A stretch of 6,259 nt of DNA from Acetobacteraceae bacterium (GCA_947462945.1 CANHTE010000092.1:1-6259); one strand, 5' to 3'. Numbered from the stretch's first letter, positions 1-6,199 are shown. Program-made: numbers and translations. Notes: generated from the letters alone by a model not told the origin.

Positions 1-81
1 GGCGCCTGCATCTTCGTGACGTCAATCTGCTTCAACCTGGTCTCAGACGGCCTGCGCCAAGCGATGGACGTAAAAAGCTGA
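1..81 (+). CDS. C-terminal end of a probable OppC/DppC-type ABC transporter permease (5' partial)
   Basis: The first 26 codons in frame 1 end in TGA at 79-81 and give a C-terminus reading GACIFVTSICFNLVSDGLRQ followed by AMDVKS. A last membrane helix running into FNL-x-(S/G)DGLR-x-(A/D)-x-D is the usual ending of inner-membrane permease subunits of peptide/nickel/oligopeptide ABC importers (the DppC/OppC/GsiD side of the pair). That family knowledge is the only basis for the call, since the EAA loop and the rest of the protein lie outside the window. The substrate cannot be told. The gene runs convergently toward the ccm operon and shows no functional link with it. Confidence 0.72.
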   Translation, partial: GACIFVTSICFNLVSDGLRQAMDVKS

Positions 82-93
82 CACCCAAATCCA

Positions 94-125
94 CCCCAGA
101 CTTCTGAAACAAAGGGGGTCTGGGG
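94..125 (+). terminator. Stem-loop after the permease gene, probable terminator
   Basis: An 8-bp perfect stem (CCCCAGAC at 94-101, GTCTGGGG at 118-125) encloses a 16-base loop and starts 13 bases after the permease stop codon. Wobble pairs could lengthen the stem inward. The downstream tract on the plus strand (CCGCCCTTCTTT) is only moderately T-rich, so this is not a textbook intrinsic terminator. Its position between two convergent genes supports a role in ending transcription from one or both sides; that role is inferred. Confidence 0.55.
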
Positions 126-144
126 CCGCCCTTCTTTGAGCATA

Positions 145-166
145 GGGCCCCAGCCGCCGGGGGCTC
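145..166 (-). terminator. Second stem-loop, probable terminator of the ccm operon
   Basis: Bases 145-151 (GGGCCCC) pair with 160-166 (GGGGCTC) through seven pairs, one of them a G-T wobble, around an 8-base loop. The hairpin lies 23 bases beyond the ccmI stop codon, reading in the minus direction. No clear U-tract follows on the minus strand, so termination could depend on Rho or on the adjacent hairpin at 94-125. The pairing is visible; the function is inferred. Confidence 0.4.
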
Positions 167-188
167 CTTCTTCAACCGCGGGTGCCCC

Positions 189-980
189 TCAATTCAGCCC
201 CCGCAACCGCTCCTCAACAATGTTCCGCCAGGGCGCATCGCTCGGCGCTTCCGCCAGCAACTGCGTCCAGATCGCCCGCGCCACTTCACTGCGTCCCGCG
301 CGGGCCTGAGCGAGCCCACCCAGGAAGCGCATCCGTGCATCCTGCGGTGCGGTCGCCAGCCCGCGCGCGATCCAGCGCAGGGCATTTTCCGGCTCGTTGC
401 GCTCGATTTCGATCTCGGCGAGGTCACCTGCCAGGCCCAGGTCAAAACCACCGCTCAGGGCACGCTCCCAGGCGGCGGAGGCCTCGGCCAGGCGGCCACG
501 GTTGCGCTCCGCATTGCCCAGCAGGATGAAGCCCTGGCGGCCCACCTGCGTATTGGGATCGGCCGTGGCGAGGCGCGCGCGCAGCTGCGTCAGCATCGCC
601 TCATCCTGCGAATCGGCTTCTTGGAGCAAAGCGAGCGTGGCGGAGGGCATGTCGGGGAAGCCGCGCTCCATATAAATGGTGACACCGACCACCGGGACCA
701 GAACCAGCGCGGCCAAGAGCAGGATGGAGGGCCGGTTGGCCGACTGGACCTGTTCAGGCTCGGGGGCGGCGAGAAGGCGGCGCTGCACCTCCACTGTCGC
801 GGCCTGAAAGGCGGCCGCATCCAGCCGCCCTTCGGCGCGCTGCATCTCCAGCTCGGCCAATTGGGCGTGGAACAGCGCGACATCCGCCTCGCCCCGGCCG
901 CGCGGGCGGGGGGGCCGCAGCGCCGTATAGGCGAGGGGGGAGAGAATCAGCGTGGCGACCAGCGCCAAAGCCAGCCACAT
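189..980 (-). CDS. ccmI: Cytochrome c maturation protein CcmI (TPR-containing apocytochrome c chaperone)
   Basis: CcmI is the membrane-anchored part of the heme ligation complex that holds apocytochrome c for CcmF/CcmH. The product is 263 aa from the ATG at 980-978 (264 aa from the GTG just before it at 983-981). Visible layout: an N-terminal membrane helix (about residues 1-20), a cytoplasmic charged helical stretch (about 32-72) with the family pattern FHAQLAELEMQRAEGRL and VEVQRRLL, a second membrane helix (about 85-104), then an Ala/Leu/Arg-rich helical region that looks like TPR repeats (for example AEASAAWERAL and ARAGRSEVARAIWTQLL). The ccmH stop codon overlaps the ATG by one base (TGATG); AAGGTG upstream could serve as ribosome binding site for either start. 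It is the last gene of the operon. It is shorter than many alphaproteobacterial CcmI proteins, which carry a longer periplasmic C-terminal domain. Family call is strong; the exact start is uncertain by one codon. Confidence 0.9.
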   Translation of the reverse strand: MWLALALVATLILSPLAYTALRPPRPRGRGEADVALFHAQLAELEMQRAEGRLDAAAFQAATVEVQRRLLAAPEPEQVQSANRPSILLLAALVLVPVVGVTIYMERGFPDMPSATLALLQEADSQDEAMLTQLRARLATADPNTQVGRQGFILLGNAERNRGRLAEASAAWERALSGGFDLGLAGDLAEIEIERNEPENALRWIARGLATAPQDARMRFLGGLAQARAGRSEVARAIWTQLLAEAPSDAPWRNIVEERLRGLN

Positions 981-1483
981 CACGCGCGGGGATCACCTTG
1001 CAAATCGGCCAGGCGCTTGCGCTCGGCCTCGGTCAGTTCCAGGGGGCCGATGCCGGTCGCATTGGCCCGGCGGCGGGCGCGCCAGATGGCGAAAACCCCG
1101 CCCAGCAGGGCCAGGGCGGGCGTGGCCCAGAGCAGCAAGGTGCTCCATTTGAAAGGCGGGCGGAGCAGCACGAAATCGCCGTAGCGCTCATGCACGAAGC
1201 GCATCACCTGCTCATTGCTGGCGCCCTGCTCCACCTGCTCCCGCACGATGCGGCGAAGATCACGTGCCAGCGAGGCGTCGCTATCCTCGATGGACTGGTT
1301 CTGACAGACGAGGCAGCGCAGCTCCTTGCCGATGTCGCGGGCGCGGCTCTCCTGCTCGGCGTCCCGCAGGCGGTAGCTCGTATCGCCGATCTGGGCGATG
1401 ACGGGGAGGGACAACGCCAACAGCGCGACGGCAACGAGGATGGCGCCCGCGCGCCGCCTGAGGGCGTCCAGGAAATGGCTCAT
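980..1483 (-). CDS. ccmH: Cytochrome c maturation protein CcmH (apocytochrome c thiol reductase, heme lyase subunit)
   Basis: CcmH helps reduce the disulfide in the CXXCH motif of apocytochrome c and belongs to the CcmF/CcmH/CcmI heme ligation complex on the periplasmic side. The product is 167 aa. It has an N-terminal signal or anchor helix (about residues 14-30), then the defining LRCLVCQNQ motif with redox cysteines Cys57 and Cys60 followed by SIEDSDA, a three-helix-type domain (about 45-105), RYGDFVLLRPP at about 100-110, and a C-terminal membrane helix (about 114-134) followed by a basic cytoplasmic tail ending in a helical charged stretch (EAERKRLADLQ). The length suits the short CcmH form that works with a separate CcmI, unlike the fused E. 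coli CcmH. The ATG overlaps the ccmG stop by 4 bases (ATGA). No clear Shine-Dalgarno sequence is visible before it, so translation probably depends on coupling to ccmG. Confidence 0.96.
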   Translation of the reverse strand: MSHFLDALRRRAGAILVAVALLALSLPVIAQIGDTSYRLRDAEQESRARDIGKELRCLVCQNQSIEDSDASLARDLRRIVREQVEQGASNEQVMRFVHERYGDFVLLRPPFKWSTLLLWATPALALLGGVFAIWRARRRANATGIGPLELTEAERKRLADLQGDPRA

Positions 1484-2073
1484 CCGCCGCTCAAACGGCG
1501 CAGAAGGGGCTGGATGTCCTGCGCCATCAGTTCGGGGGTGATGGGGCCGGCGAAACGCCAGCGGATGATGCCGCCACGGTCCAGGATATAAGTCTCGGGC
1601 ACGCCATAGACGCCCCAGTCGATCGAGACGCGGCCGGGCTCATCCACGCCCAGCCGCGTGAAGGGATTGCCAAGCCGCGTCAGGAAGCCCTGCGCTTCAC
1701 GCGGACGATCCTTGTAGTTCACGCCCCAGACCGGCACGCCCTGCCGCTGCAAGGCCATGAGATGCGGGTGCTCGATGATGCAAGGCGCACACCAACTCGC
1801 CCAGAAATTCACGACGACAGGGCCGGGCAGCCCGCGGAAATCCGCAGAGACGAGCGGCGGCAGGCCGGTGCTTTCCAGCGCCGGGAGGGTGAAGTCCGGC
1901 GGCGGCTTGCCCAGCAGGGCGGAGGGCACGCCACGCGGATTGAAGCTGCCATCCTGCAGGCCGCGCAGCATGGCCCAGAAGCTGATGCCACCGGCCACCG
2001 CGACGCCCAGCGGCGCGTAGACGAGCAGCTTGCGTCGGGACGCCCGCGCGGCAGGTTTTGCCACGTCACTCAC
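1480..2073 (-). CDS. ccmG: Thiol:disulfide interchange protein CcmG/DsbE (thioredoxin-like, cytochrome c biogenesis)
   Basis: CcmG is a membrane-anchored periplasmic thioredoxin-like reductase that keeps CcmH and apocytochrome c thiols reduced. The product is 197 aa. Visible: a basic N-terminus, one membrane anchor (about residues 15-36), the PPPDFTLPAL entry strand (about 57-66) typical of the TlpA/ResA/DsbE family, the active site NFWASWCAPC with Cys95 and Cys98, the nearby acidic Glu101 characteristic of CcmG, and GVYGVPETYI (about 154-163) with the cis-Pro at 159, the hallmark of CcmG/DsbE. The start is GTG at 2073-2071, overlapping the ccmF stop by 4 bases (GTGA). GGAGG at 2081-2085 stands 7 bases before it, supporting this start; a second in-frame GTG lies three codons later. 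The length is close to the E. coli protein (185 aa). Confidence 0.96.
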   Translation of the reverse strand: MSDVAKPAARASRRKLLVYAPLGVAVAGGISFWAMLRGLQDGSFNPRGVPSALLGKPPPDFTLPALESTGLPPLVSADFRGLPGPVVVNFWASWCAPCIIEHPHLMALQRQGVPVWGVNYKDRPREAQGFLTRLGNPFTRLGVDEPGRVSIDWGVYGVPETYILDRGGIIRWRFAGPITPELMAQDIQPLLRRLSGG

Positions 2074-4052
2074 GCTGAAACCTCCGCCTCCTTGCGGCGC
2101 CGGGCCGGGGCCGCGATGCGGATACGCCGATCACTGAGCGAGAGCGCCGCGCCCAGCGCCATGATCCCAGCGCCAATCCAGATCCAGGGTGCCAGGGGGT
2201 TGTTGTGCAAGCGCAGCACCGCCTCATTCACGCCAGCCTCATTGGCGCGCTCCTCGCCCAGCACGGCGTAGAGATCACCACCGACGCTGGTGCGGATCGC
2301 GGCTTCAGTGGTGGTCATGCGGCCGATGGGGAAGAAGCGCTTACTCGGCTCCATCACGTGCACCACTTGGCCGTCGCGCAGCACGGTGATGGTGGCCTTG
2401 CGGGCGGTAAAGTTGGGCCCGACGAAATCCCGCACCCCCTCCAGCCTCCATTCATAGCCAGCGAATTGCGTGGAGCCACCCGGCGGCACAGCCACCAGCT
2501 TTTCCGTCGCCAGCCCCATACCGGCCACACCCAGAATGGTGACGCCCATGCCGGCATGGGCAATCGCCGAGCCCCAGGCCGACCGTGGCAGGTTGCGAGC
2601 GCGGTTCCAGGCATTGCCCAGGCTGGTGCGTCCCACCCCGGCGCGATCTGCAATATCGGCCACCGCCCCGCCGACCAACCAGAAGGCACAGGCAAAGCCC
2701 AGCGCGCTCAGGACATGCCAGCCAGCCAGGGCCAGTGTCAGGATAAAAGCAAGTAGCGCCAGGCAAGCCGTCCACCAGAGGCGTTGCAGCACGGGCCACA
2801 GGCTGGCGCGCTTCCAGGCCAGCATCGGCCCTACCGCCATGGCCATCACCAGCGGCAAGGCCAGCGGCGCCGTTGCCGAATTGAAGAAGGGCGGGCCCAC
2901 GGAAATCATTTGCCCCGTCAAAAGATCCAGGAACAGCGGATAGAGCGTGCCGACGAACACCACTGCCGTGATCGAGCAAAGCAGCAAGTTATTGAGCACG
3001 ATCCCGCCCTCACGCGAGATGGGCGCGAAGACGCCAGCCGGCGCCATGGCTGGCGCGCGCCATGCAAACAACGCGAAGGCTCCCGCCACATAAATCCCAA
3101 GCAGGCACAGGATAAAGAGCCCGCGCGCGGGGTCGGAAGCAAAGGAATGCACGGAATTCAACACGCCTGACCGCACCAGGAAAGTGCCCAGAAGCGAGAG
3201 CGCAAAGGCCAGCAGCGCCAGCAGCACCGTCCAGATCTTCAGCGCCTCGCGCTTCTCGACGACGATGGCGGAATGCAGCAGCGCCGTGCCCACCAGCCAG
3301 GGCAGCAGGGACGCATTCTCCACCGGGTCCCAAAACCAGTAACCGCCCCAACCCAGCTCATAATAGGCCCACCAAGAGCCGATCGATATGCCCATGGTCA
3401 GGAAGGACCAGGCGGCCAGGCTCCAGGGCCGCACCCAGCGGCCCCAGGCCGCGTCTACCCGCCCTTCGATCAGCGCGGCCACGGCAAAGGCGAAGGTTAC
3501 GGCATAACCCACATAGCCGATGTAGAGCAGCGGCGGGTGGATCGCGAGGCCGATATCCTGGAGCAGCGGGTTCAGCCCCTGGCCGTCGGGCGGCGGAGGC
3601 CAAATGCGCTCGAAGGGGTTCGAGGTAAAGATGATGAAGGCCAGGAAGCCCAGCAGAATCATGCCCAGAACCGCCTGCACCCGGGCCTGCAAGGCCGAGG
3701 GGAGCGCACCACCAAAACCGGCGACGGCCGCGCTGCAACCCGCCAGAACCAGCACCCAGAGGATGAGCGAACCCTCGTGATTGCCCCAGACGCCGGTGAT
3801 CTTGAACAGCATCGGCTTCGCGGAATGACTATTGGCAACAACATTGACCACTGTCATGTCGTTCGTTGCATAGGCCCAGGTGAGGGCCGCGAAGCTGATG
3901 GCAATGGCAACCAGGCCGGCCACCGCCAATGGCGCCGCCGAGCCCATCAGCCGCGCATCGCCGCGCTGTGCGCCCCAAAGCGGCAGGATGGACTGCGCGA
4001 TGGCGAGCATGGCCGCCAGGATCAGCGCGAAATGACCAAGTTCGGGAATCAT
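2070..4052 (-). CDS. ccmF: Cytochrome c-type heme lyase CcmF
   Basis: CcmF is the large multi-spanning inner-membrane subunit that receives heme from holo-CcmE and joins it to apocytochrome c. The product is 660 aa, close to E. coli CcmF (about 647 aa), with many hydrophobic spans throughout. Visible landmarks: the N-terminal conserved block NSHSAKPMLFKITGVWGNHE (about residues 74-93), IHPPLLYIGYVGYA with His172, the tryptophan-rich WWD heme-handling domain (WGGYWFWDPVENASLLPW at about 235-252), His260 in the following helix, His302 in LNSVHSFASDP, and His499 in the AIAHAGMG helix. These four histidines match the four that, by family knowledge, ligate the CcmF hemes (E. coli His173, 261, 303 and 491). 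A soluble periplasmic domain (about 520-625) precedes the last membrane helix (about 632-650). The ATG overlaps the ccmE stop by 4 bases (ATGA), with GGAG six bases upstream. Nothing is missing or broken. Confidence 0.98.
   Translation of the reverse strand: MIPELGHFALILAAMLAIAQSILPLWGAQRGDARLMGSAAPLAVAGLVAIAISFAALTWAYATNDMTVVNVVANSHSAKPMLFKITGVWGNHEGSLILWVLVLAGCSAAVAGFGGALPSALQARVQAVLGMILLGFLAFIIFTSNPFERIWPPPPDGQGLNPLLQDIGLAIHPPLLYIGYVGYAVTFAFAVAALIEGRVDAAWGRWVRPWSLAAWSFLTMGISIGSWWAYYELGWGGYWFWDPVENASLLPWLVGTALLHSAIVVEKREALKIWTVLLALLAFALSLLGTFLVRSGVLNSVHSFASDPARGLFILCLLGIYVAGAFALFAWRAPAMAPAGVFAPISREGGIVLNNLLLCSITAVVFVGTLYPLFLDLLTGQMISVGPPFFNSATAPLALPLVMAMAVGPMLAWKRASLWPVLQRLWWTACLALLAFILTLALAGWHVLSALGFACAFWLVGGAVADIADRAGVGRTSLGNAWNRARNLPRSAWGSAIAHAGMGVTILGVAGMGLATEKLVAVPPGGSTQFAGYEWRLEGVRDFVGPNFTARKATITVLRDGQVVHVMEPSKRFFPIGRMTTTEAAIRTSVGGDLYAVLGEERANEAGVNEAVLRLHNNPLAPWIWIGAGIMALGAALSLSDRRIRIAAPARRRKEAEVSA
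2081..2093 (-). promoter_or_regulatory. Ribosome binding site(s) for ccmG inside the ccmF 3' end
   Basis: On the minus strand the sequence AAGGAGG (2087-2093), one base, then GGAGG (2081-2085) precedes the ccmG GTG. The nearer core is 7 bases from the start codon, an ideal spacing. This is the strongest Shine-Dalgarno in the operon. It fits a gene with a GTG start that may be translated partly on its own rather than only by coupling. Confidence 0.65.
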
Positions 4053-4690
4053 GAGCCGCTCCGCGATGAGGATGGCATGGCCGCTGGGCGTTGCGGGTCC
4101 GTCGCGCCTGGCGGGCGCGCGGGGTCAGTCGCGCCTGGCGGGCGCGCGGGGTCAGTCGCGCCTGGCGGGCGCGCGGGGTCCGTCGTGCCTGGCGGGCGCG
4201 CGGGATCCAGCGTGTTCCAGCTGGCCGCTGCCGGGGCCGCGCCCTGCGCCGGGTTCCAATGGCCAGAGCGTTTCAGCGCATCGGCCACTTCGGGCGGCAT
4301 ATAGGTCTCGTCATGGCGGGCCAAAACCTCACGAGCGCGGAAGGTGCCGTCCTCGCCCATCACGCCCTGGGTCACCACGCCCTGCCCCTCGCGGAACAGG
4401 TCAGGCAGGACGCCGGTGAAAATCACAGGCACCGCATTGGCGCCATCGGTCACGCGGAAATGGATGGCGGGGCGGCCCTGATACTCGCCCTGGCGTTGCA
4501 CGCTGCCTTCTTCAACAAGCCCGCCCAGGCGGAAGGCCCGGCCAGGCGGCGGGGTTTCGCGCACAATGTCGGAGGGGGAGCGGAAGAAGACGAGGTTGTC
4601 CTGGAAGGCCGTCAGCGTGAGGGCGGTCGCGCTCCCCAGGCCAATGGCGCAGAGCAGGAGGATGTAAAGCCGGCGCTTCTTGCGCGTCAT
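4049..4690 (-). CDS. ccmE: Periplasmic heme chaperone CcmE with a repetitive Pro-rich C-terminal tail
   Basis: CcmE is a membrane-anchored periplasmic chaperone that binds heme covalently through a histidine and carries it from CcmC to CcmF. The product is 213 aa. It has a basic N-terminus (MTRKKRR), one membrane anchor (about residues 8-28), the start of the OB-fold domain (FFRSPSDIV at 35-43, then RLGGLVEEGSV), VIFTGVLPDLFREGQGVV (about 89-106), and the heme motif LARHDETYMPPEV with His126 and Tyr130, equivalent to E. coli His130/Tyr134. After about residue 145 the chain leaves the conserved fold and enters a low-complexity tail with four 9-residue repeats (DPARPPGAT type, residues 162-197). 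The tail makes it longer than the usual 140-170 aa. The start at 4690 overlaps the ccmD stop by 4 bases (ATGA). A longer open frame to 4882 exists but would cover all of ccmD and lies before the anchor helix, so it is rejected. The upstream ribosome binding site is weak, suggesting coupling. Confidence 0.96.
   Translation of the reverse strand: MTRKKRRLYILLLCAIGLGSATALTLTAFQDNLVFFRSPSDIVRETPPPGRAFRLGGLVEEGSVQRQGEYQGRPAIHFRVTDGANAVPVIFTGVLPDLFREGQGVVTQGVMGEDGTFRAREVLARHDETYMPPEVADALKRSGHWNPAQGAAPAAASWNTLDPARPPGTTDPARPPGATDPARPPGATDPARPPGATDPQRPAAMPSSSRSGS
4100..4207 (-). repeat. Four-copy 27-bp tandem repeat encoding (DPARPPG[AT]T)4 in CcmE
   Basis: Four head-to-tail 27-bp units fill this stretch without gaps (4100-4126, 4127-4153, 4154-4180, 4181-4207). 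The two middle units are identical at every base; the first differs from them at one base, and the last differs from the first at two. A degenerate fifth start (DPQRP) follows in the protein. The unit length is a multiple of three, so gain or loss of copies keeps the frame. Near identity, including at third codon positions, points to recent expansion by slippage or recombination. Confidence 0.95.
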
Positions 4691-4821
4691 TTTTGCCGAT
4701 CCAGTTGGGCGAGTTGCCGCTTGGCCGCGCGATGCCGGCCTGAGGCGGATATGGCGAGGATTGCGAAAACCGAAAGCACCGCAGCCCAGCTCAGCGCCAC
4801 ATGGAGCCAGTGCGTGCTCAT
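4687..4821 (-). CDS. ccmD: Heme exporter protein CcmD (small membrane protein)
   Basis: CcmD is a small single-span membrane protein that associates with CcmC and CcmE and is needed for release of holo-CcmE from the CcmABCD complex. The product is 44 aa: a short N-terminus (MSTHWLHVAL), one hydrophobic helix (about residues 8-27), then a basic, helical cytoplasmic tail (GRHRAAKRQLAQLDRQK). This helix-plus-basic-tail layout and the place between ccmC and ccmE are the accepted marks of CcmD, whose sequence is otherwise poorly conserved. Both junctions are ATGA overlaps: its ATG overlaps the ccmC stop and its TGA overlaps the ccmE start. GGAG lies 9 bases before the ATG. Confidence 0.93.
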   Translation of the reverse strand: MSTHWLHVALSWAAVLSVFAILAISASGRHRAAKRQLAQLDRQK

Positions 4822-5609
4822 GCCTCGACACTCCGCAAGCTGGGCGAATCGGCGCGGCGGGCGGTGGCCATCTGCAGGGCACGCACGCGCCGCTCCATCA
4901 CGGCGGCGCGCGTCGCGGCCAGAGTCACCGCCATGAAGGCGAGCGTGAAACCCAGGGTGCACCATAGCAGGGGATAGAGGATATCCACATGCATCCCCGG
5001 CGCATTCAGCCGGGTGACGCTGGCCGGTTGGTGCAACGTGTTCCACCAATCCACGCTGAACTTCACGATGGGCACATTCACCACGCCCACCAGCGCAAGG
5101 ATGGCGCCCATCCGCGCGCCGCGCTCAGGGTCGTCAAAGGCGCGCACCAGGGCGGCATGGCCCAGCCACAGGAAGAACAGCACCAGCACCGAGGTCAGCC
5201 GTGCATCCCAGACCCACCAGGTGCCCCACATGGGCTTGCCCCAAAGGCTGCCCGTCAGCAGGCAAAGCGCCGTGACCGCCGCCCCGATGGGCGAAAGCTC
5301 CCGCGCCGTCAGGTCAGCCAGCGGGTGGCGCCAGATCAGGGACATGATCGAAAGGATGGCAAGGCCGGTGTATCCGCCCATGGCCAGCCAGGCCATCGGC
5401 ACATGCACGAACATGATCCGCACCGTTTCGCCCTGCTGCCAATCCTTCGGCGCCCACCACAGCGCCCAGACAACGCCGATGCCCAGCACCAGCAGCGCCG
5501 CGCCCGACAACCAGGGAAGCCAGCTCTCCGTCAGCCGCAGGAAGCGGCCCGGATTGGCGAAGCGATGCAGCGAGCCTGCCGGCCGCGGAGTTTGAACTGC
5601 GTTTTCCAC
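4818..5609 (-). CDS. ccmC: Heme exporter/handling protein CcmC
   Basis: CcmC is an inner-membrane heme-handling protein that presents heme to CcmE. With the GTG start at 5609-5607 the product is 263 aa, with six likely membrane spans. Visible: FANPGRFLRL near the N-terminus (about residues 18-26), His69 in MFVHVPMAWLAM, the tryptophan-rich WWD motif (WGKPMWGTWWVWDARLTS, about 123-140), and His193 in WWNTLHQPAS. The two histidines match the known heme-ligating pair (E. coli His60/His184). The start is uncertain: the frame stays open to 5789, with an ATG at 5705-5703 preceded by GAGG at 9 bases, but the third-position GC of the added codons is only about 58% and they look unlike the family, so the shorter start is preferred. 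The true start may be even closer to LHRFANP, where only a CTG is available. It is the first gene of the operon; ccmA and ccmB do not precede it. Confidence 0.95.
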   Translation of the reverse strand: MENAVQTPRPAGSLHRFANPGRFLRLTESWLPWLSGAALLVLGIGVVWALWWAPKDWQQGETVRIMFVHVPMAWLAMGGYTGLAILSIMSLIWRHPLADLTARELSPIGAAVTALCLLTGSLWGKPMWGTWWVWDARLTSVLVLFFLWLGHAALVRAFDDPERGARMGAILALVGVVNVPIVKFSVDWWNTLHQPASVTRLNAPGMHVDILYPLLWCTLGFTLAFMAVTLAATRAAVMERRVRALQMATARRADSPSLRSVEA

Positions 5610-5770
5610 CGGACCACCATAGGCAGATGCGCCCCAGGATTGAAGCGCCCCGGATGACGCATACGCCCGCAGAAAGTTATCCTCGCGCAATGATTTGCGC
5701 CCCATTGGCGAGATCCTCACAGATATGCGAAGCCTGGACACGAACGCCACATCTCGCCGCAAAGAAATCC
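5610..5770. promoter_or_regulatory. Divergent intergenic region between ccmC and the EVE gene
   Basis: This 161-base stretch separates two divergent genes, so it should hold the promoters for the ccm operon (minus) and for the EVE/Rieske pair (plus). It is less GC-rich than the genes and has weak coding character in all frames. I see no convincing -35/-10 pair in either direction. It contains a short inverted repeat, GCGCAA-TGAT-TTGCGC, at 5685-5700. The regulatory role rests on position only. Confidence 0.5.
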
Positions 5771-6199
5771 ATGGCCAAGCCCAAGCCACGCCCGCCCGGT
5801 TTTCTCGTCAAATCCGAGCCCGATGTCTTTGGGTGGGATCAGCAGGTGGCCAATGGCATCGAGCCCTGGACCGGCGTACGCAACGCCCAGGCGGCCAATA
5901 TCCTGCGCGCCATGCAGCCGGGCGACCGCGTGTTTTTCTACCACTCGAATATCGGCAAGGAGGTGGTGGGCATCGTGGAAGTGGTCCGCGCCGCCTATCC
6001 CGACCCGACTGATGATACGGGGCGCTGGGTCTGCGTGGATGTGAAGACCGTCTCGAAACTGCCGCAACCCGTCACGCTCGCCACCATCAAGGCCGAGCCC
6101 CGACTGGAAGGCATTGGCCTGATCCGGCAGTCCCGCCTCTCCGTCATGCTGATCAGCCCTGAGCATGCGGCCGTGATCCTGGAACTCGCCGGCGCATGA
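5771..6199 (+). CDS. EVE domain-containing protein (THYN1-like)
   Basis: The product is 142 aa, nearly all of it one EVE domain, a PUA-like fold related to human thymocyte nuclear protein 1. Landmarks: the start strand FLVKSEPDVFGWD (about residues 11-23), the signature EPWTGVRNAQAANILRAMQP (31-50), the GDRVFFYHSN strand (51-60), VVGIVEVVRAAYPDPTD (65-81), WVCVDVKTV (86-94) and LIRQSRLSVMLIS (117-129). EVE domains are known or proposed to recognise modified bases in nucleic acid; the role of the stand-alone bacterial form is not settled, and nothing here shows a substrate. The ATG at 5771 is chosen because family members begin just before the (W/F)LVKSEP strand; the frame is open back to 5627 but without family-like sequence. 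The Shine-Dalgarno is weak. The gene is divergent from ccmC and overlaps the next gene by 4 bases (ATGA). Confidence 0.93.
   Translation: MAKPKPRPPGFLVKSEPDVFGWDQQVANGIEPWTGVRNAQAANILRAMQPGDRVFFYHSNIGKEVVGIVEVVRAAYPDPTDDTGRWVCVDVKTVSKLPQPVTLATIKAEPRLEGIGLIRQSRLSVMLISPEHAAVILELAGA

Noticed and set aside
621..1591. Several plus-strand open frames of 150-200 codons opposite ccmI, ccmH and ccmG
   Set aside because: They are shadows of the minus-strand genes in a GC-rich genome with few stop codons; no recognisable domains and no ribosome sites.
4100..4207. Possible CRISPR array
   Set aside because: The 27-bp units are directly adjacent with no spacers and lie inside a coding region in frame.
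3273..4304. Long plus-strand open frame (343 codons) antisense to ccmF and ccmE, with a repeated GGRAGSVAP-type segment
   Set aside because: It lies opposite two well-recognised genes, has Gln/Arg/His-rich low-complexity content typical of GC-rich antisense frames, and its repeat is only the other strand of the CcmE minisatellite.
4691..4882. 64-codon N-terminal extension of ccmE
   Set aside because: It would overlap all of ccmD, precedes the membrane anchor with unrelated sequence, and the ATG at 4690 fits the ATGA overlap pattern of the operon.
4989..5657. Plus-strand open frames opposite ccmC
   Set aside because: The opposite strand encodes CcmC with its WWD motif and heme histidines; these frames show no family features.
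5685..5700. Inverted repeat GCGCAA-TGAT-TTGCGC as an operator
   Set aside because: Six-base arms in a region of this size are not unlikely by chance, and it does not match the FNR consensus or another operator I can name; I mention it only within the intergenic entry.
5610..5770. Sigma-70 type promoters for the divergent genes
   Set aside because: Candidate hexamers such as TTGCGC and GATATG have poor spacing or poor matches, so no specific promoter is claimed.
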